From: Muribaculaceae bacterium
GTDB lineage: Bacteria; Bacteroidota; Bacteroidia; Bacteroidales; Muribaculaceae
Direction: 5' to 3'
NCBI GenBank assembly: GCA_017962285.1
Contig: JAGCVR010000145.1
Coordinates: 1-6,221, forward strand
Length of the DNA: 6,221 bases
The position numbers and the translations under genes were made by a program. The notes under the pieces were generated by a model. It had not been told where the DNA came from and searched no databases. It worked only from the letters and a program-made list of their open reading frames with translations. Positions within the stretch are counted from its first letter, which is position 1; every line of letters begins with the position of its first letter. Positions 5,774 to 6,221 of the stretch are shown here, in pieces.

Positions 5774-6221
5774 ATGTATAACATTAATGATCTTAACGCC
5801 AAGAGCGAGGCCGAATTGAGAAGTATCGCCCAGGAAATGAATATTAAGAAAGCGAACCAGATGTCGCAGATGGATCTGGTGTTTGCCGTACTCGACCAGC
5901 AGGCAATCGTTGAGTCGCAGAATGCGCCGGCAAAACGCCGCCGTGGCCGTCCAAAAAAAGAAGAGACAAAAACTCGTGCTAAAGACGAGAAAACCGACAA
6001 TAAAAAAGAAAGCGAACCGGCCAAGAAAGAAGAGCCGAAGTCAGAACCTGTCAAGGCAGATGCTTCAGAGCAGAAACCTGCGCAGAAGAAGCGCCCACGT
6101 ATTGCGAAGCAGCAGGTGACGGAAGAACAAAAAGCAGCCGAGCCGAAGAAGAAAGACGAGGTAGCTGAGGTGAAGGCCGAAACGGAAACGGCTAAACCTG
6201 CAGAAGAACCCAAAAAACAAG
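5774..6221 (+). CDS. rho: Transcription termination factor Rho, N-terminal part (runs off window)
   Basis: Rho is the hexameric RNA-dependent ATPase that terminates transcription. Only the first 149 codons are present; the RNA-binding and ATPase domains lie beyond the window. Residues 1-44 are the Rho N-terminal three-helix domain (MYNINDLNAKSEAELRSIAQ, then IKKANQMSQMDLVFAVLDQQ), which fixes the identity. From about residue 49 to the window end the protein is a low-complexity insertion made mostly of Lys, Glu, Ala and Pro. Such long disordered insertions are known in Bacteroidota Rho. KRRRGRPKK at 54-62 resembles an AT-hook (core RGRP at 57-60). The start at 5774 matches the family N-terminus MYN. 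The rest of the gene must be seen to confirm an intact protein. Confidence 0.93.
   Translation, partial: MYNINDLNAKSEAELRSIAQEMNIKKANQMSQMDLVFAVLDQQAIVESQNAPAKRRRGRPKKEETKTRAKDEKTDNKKESEPAKKEEPKSEPVKADASEQKPAQKKRPRIAKQQVTEEQKAAEPKKKDEVAEVKAETETAKPAEEPKKQ

Noticed and set aside
5740..6213. A 157-codon Ser/Phe-rich frame on the - strand opposite rho.
   Set aside because: It is the antisense of the Lys/Glu-rich Rho insertion, whose codons create a stop-free opposite strand; the N-terminus of Rho is clearly recognisable on the + strand.

Overview
This window looks like chromosomal DNA of a Bacteroidota species, most likely order Bacteroidales (Prevotellaceae, Bacteroidaceae or Muribaculaceae). 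The evidence is threefold. Promoters carry the Bacteroides-type -7 element TAnnTTTG, four or five times at the right place, in several cases with a TTG/TTTG -33 element 19-20 bases away. There is a tandem pair of PorT-type outer-membrane beta-barrel proteins. The rho gene encodes a long charged disordered insertion. Starts lack Shine-Dalgarno sequences and have AT-rich leaders, as is usual in this phylum.

Left part (1-2630, + strand): a promoter at about 67-74, then pheS (phenylalanyl-tRNA synthetase alpha), nth (endonuclease III, 15 bases downstream), a 215-base gap with two small GC hairpins and a 12-bp minisatellite, then a DJ-1/PfpI family gene. A clear intrinsic terminator closes the group at 2594-2630. 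No consensus promoter is visible inside the group, so the three genes could share one transcript.

Middle part (2649-4145, - strand): two paralogous secreted outer-membrane beta-barrel proteins. Each has its own near-perfect promoter, and the upstream one has a strong terminator (3401-3435), so they look like separate transcription units that arose by duplication.

Right part: a two-gene unit on the - strand, an acyl-ACP thioesterase followed after one base by a YigZ/IMPACT family protein. It is transcribed divergently from rho on the + strand. Rho is cut off by the window end after 149 codons; only its N-terminal helical domain and the start of its disordered basic/acidic insertion, including an AT-hook-like RGRPKK, are visible. 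rho is preceded by a leader of about 200 nt with a small reading frame and hairpins.

Overall this is mostly ordinary core-genome content. I see no mobile element, CRISPR array, RNA gene or defence system. The parts that deserve a second look are the minisatellite between nth and the DJ-1 gene, the rho leader, and the AT-hook-like motif in the Rho insertion.
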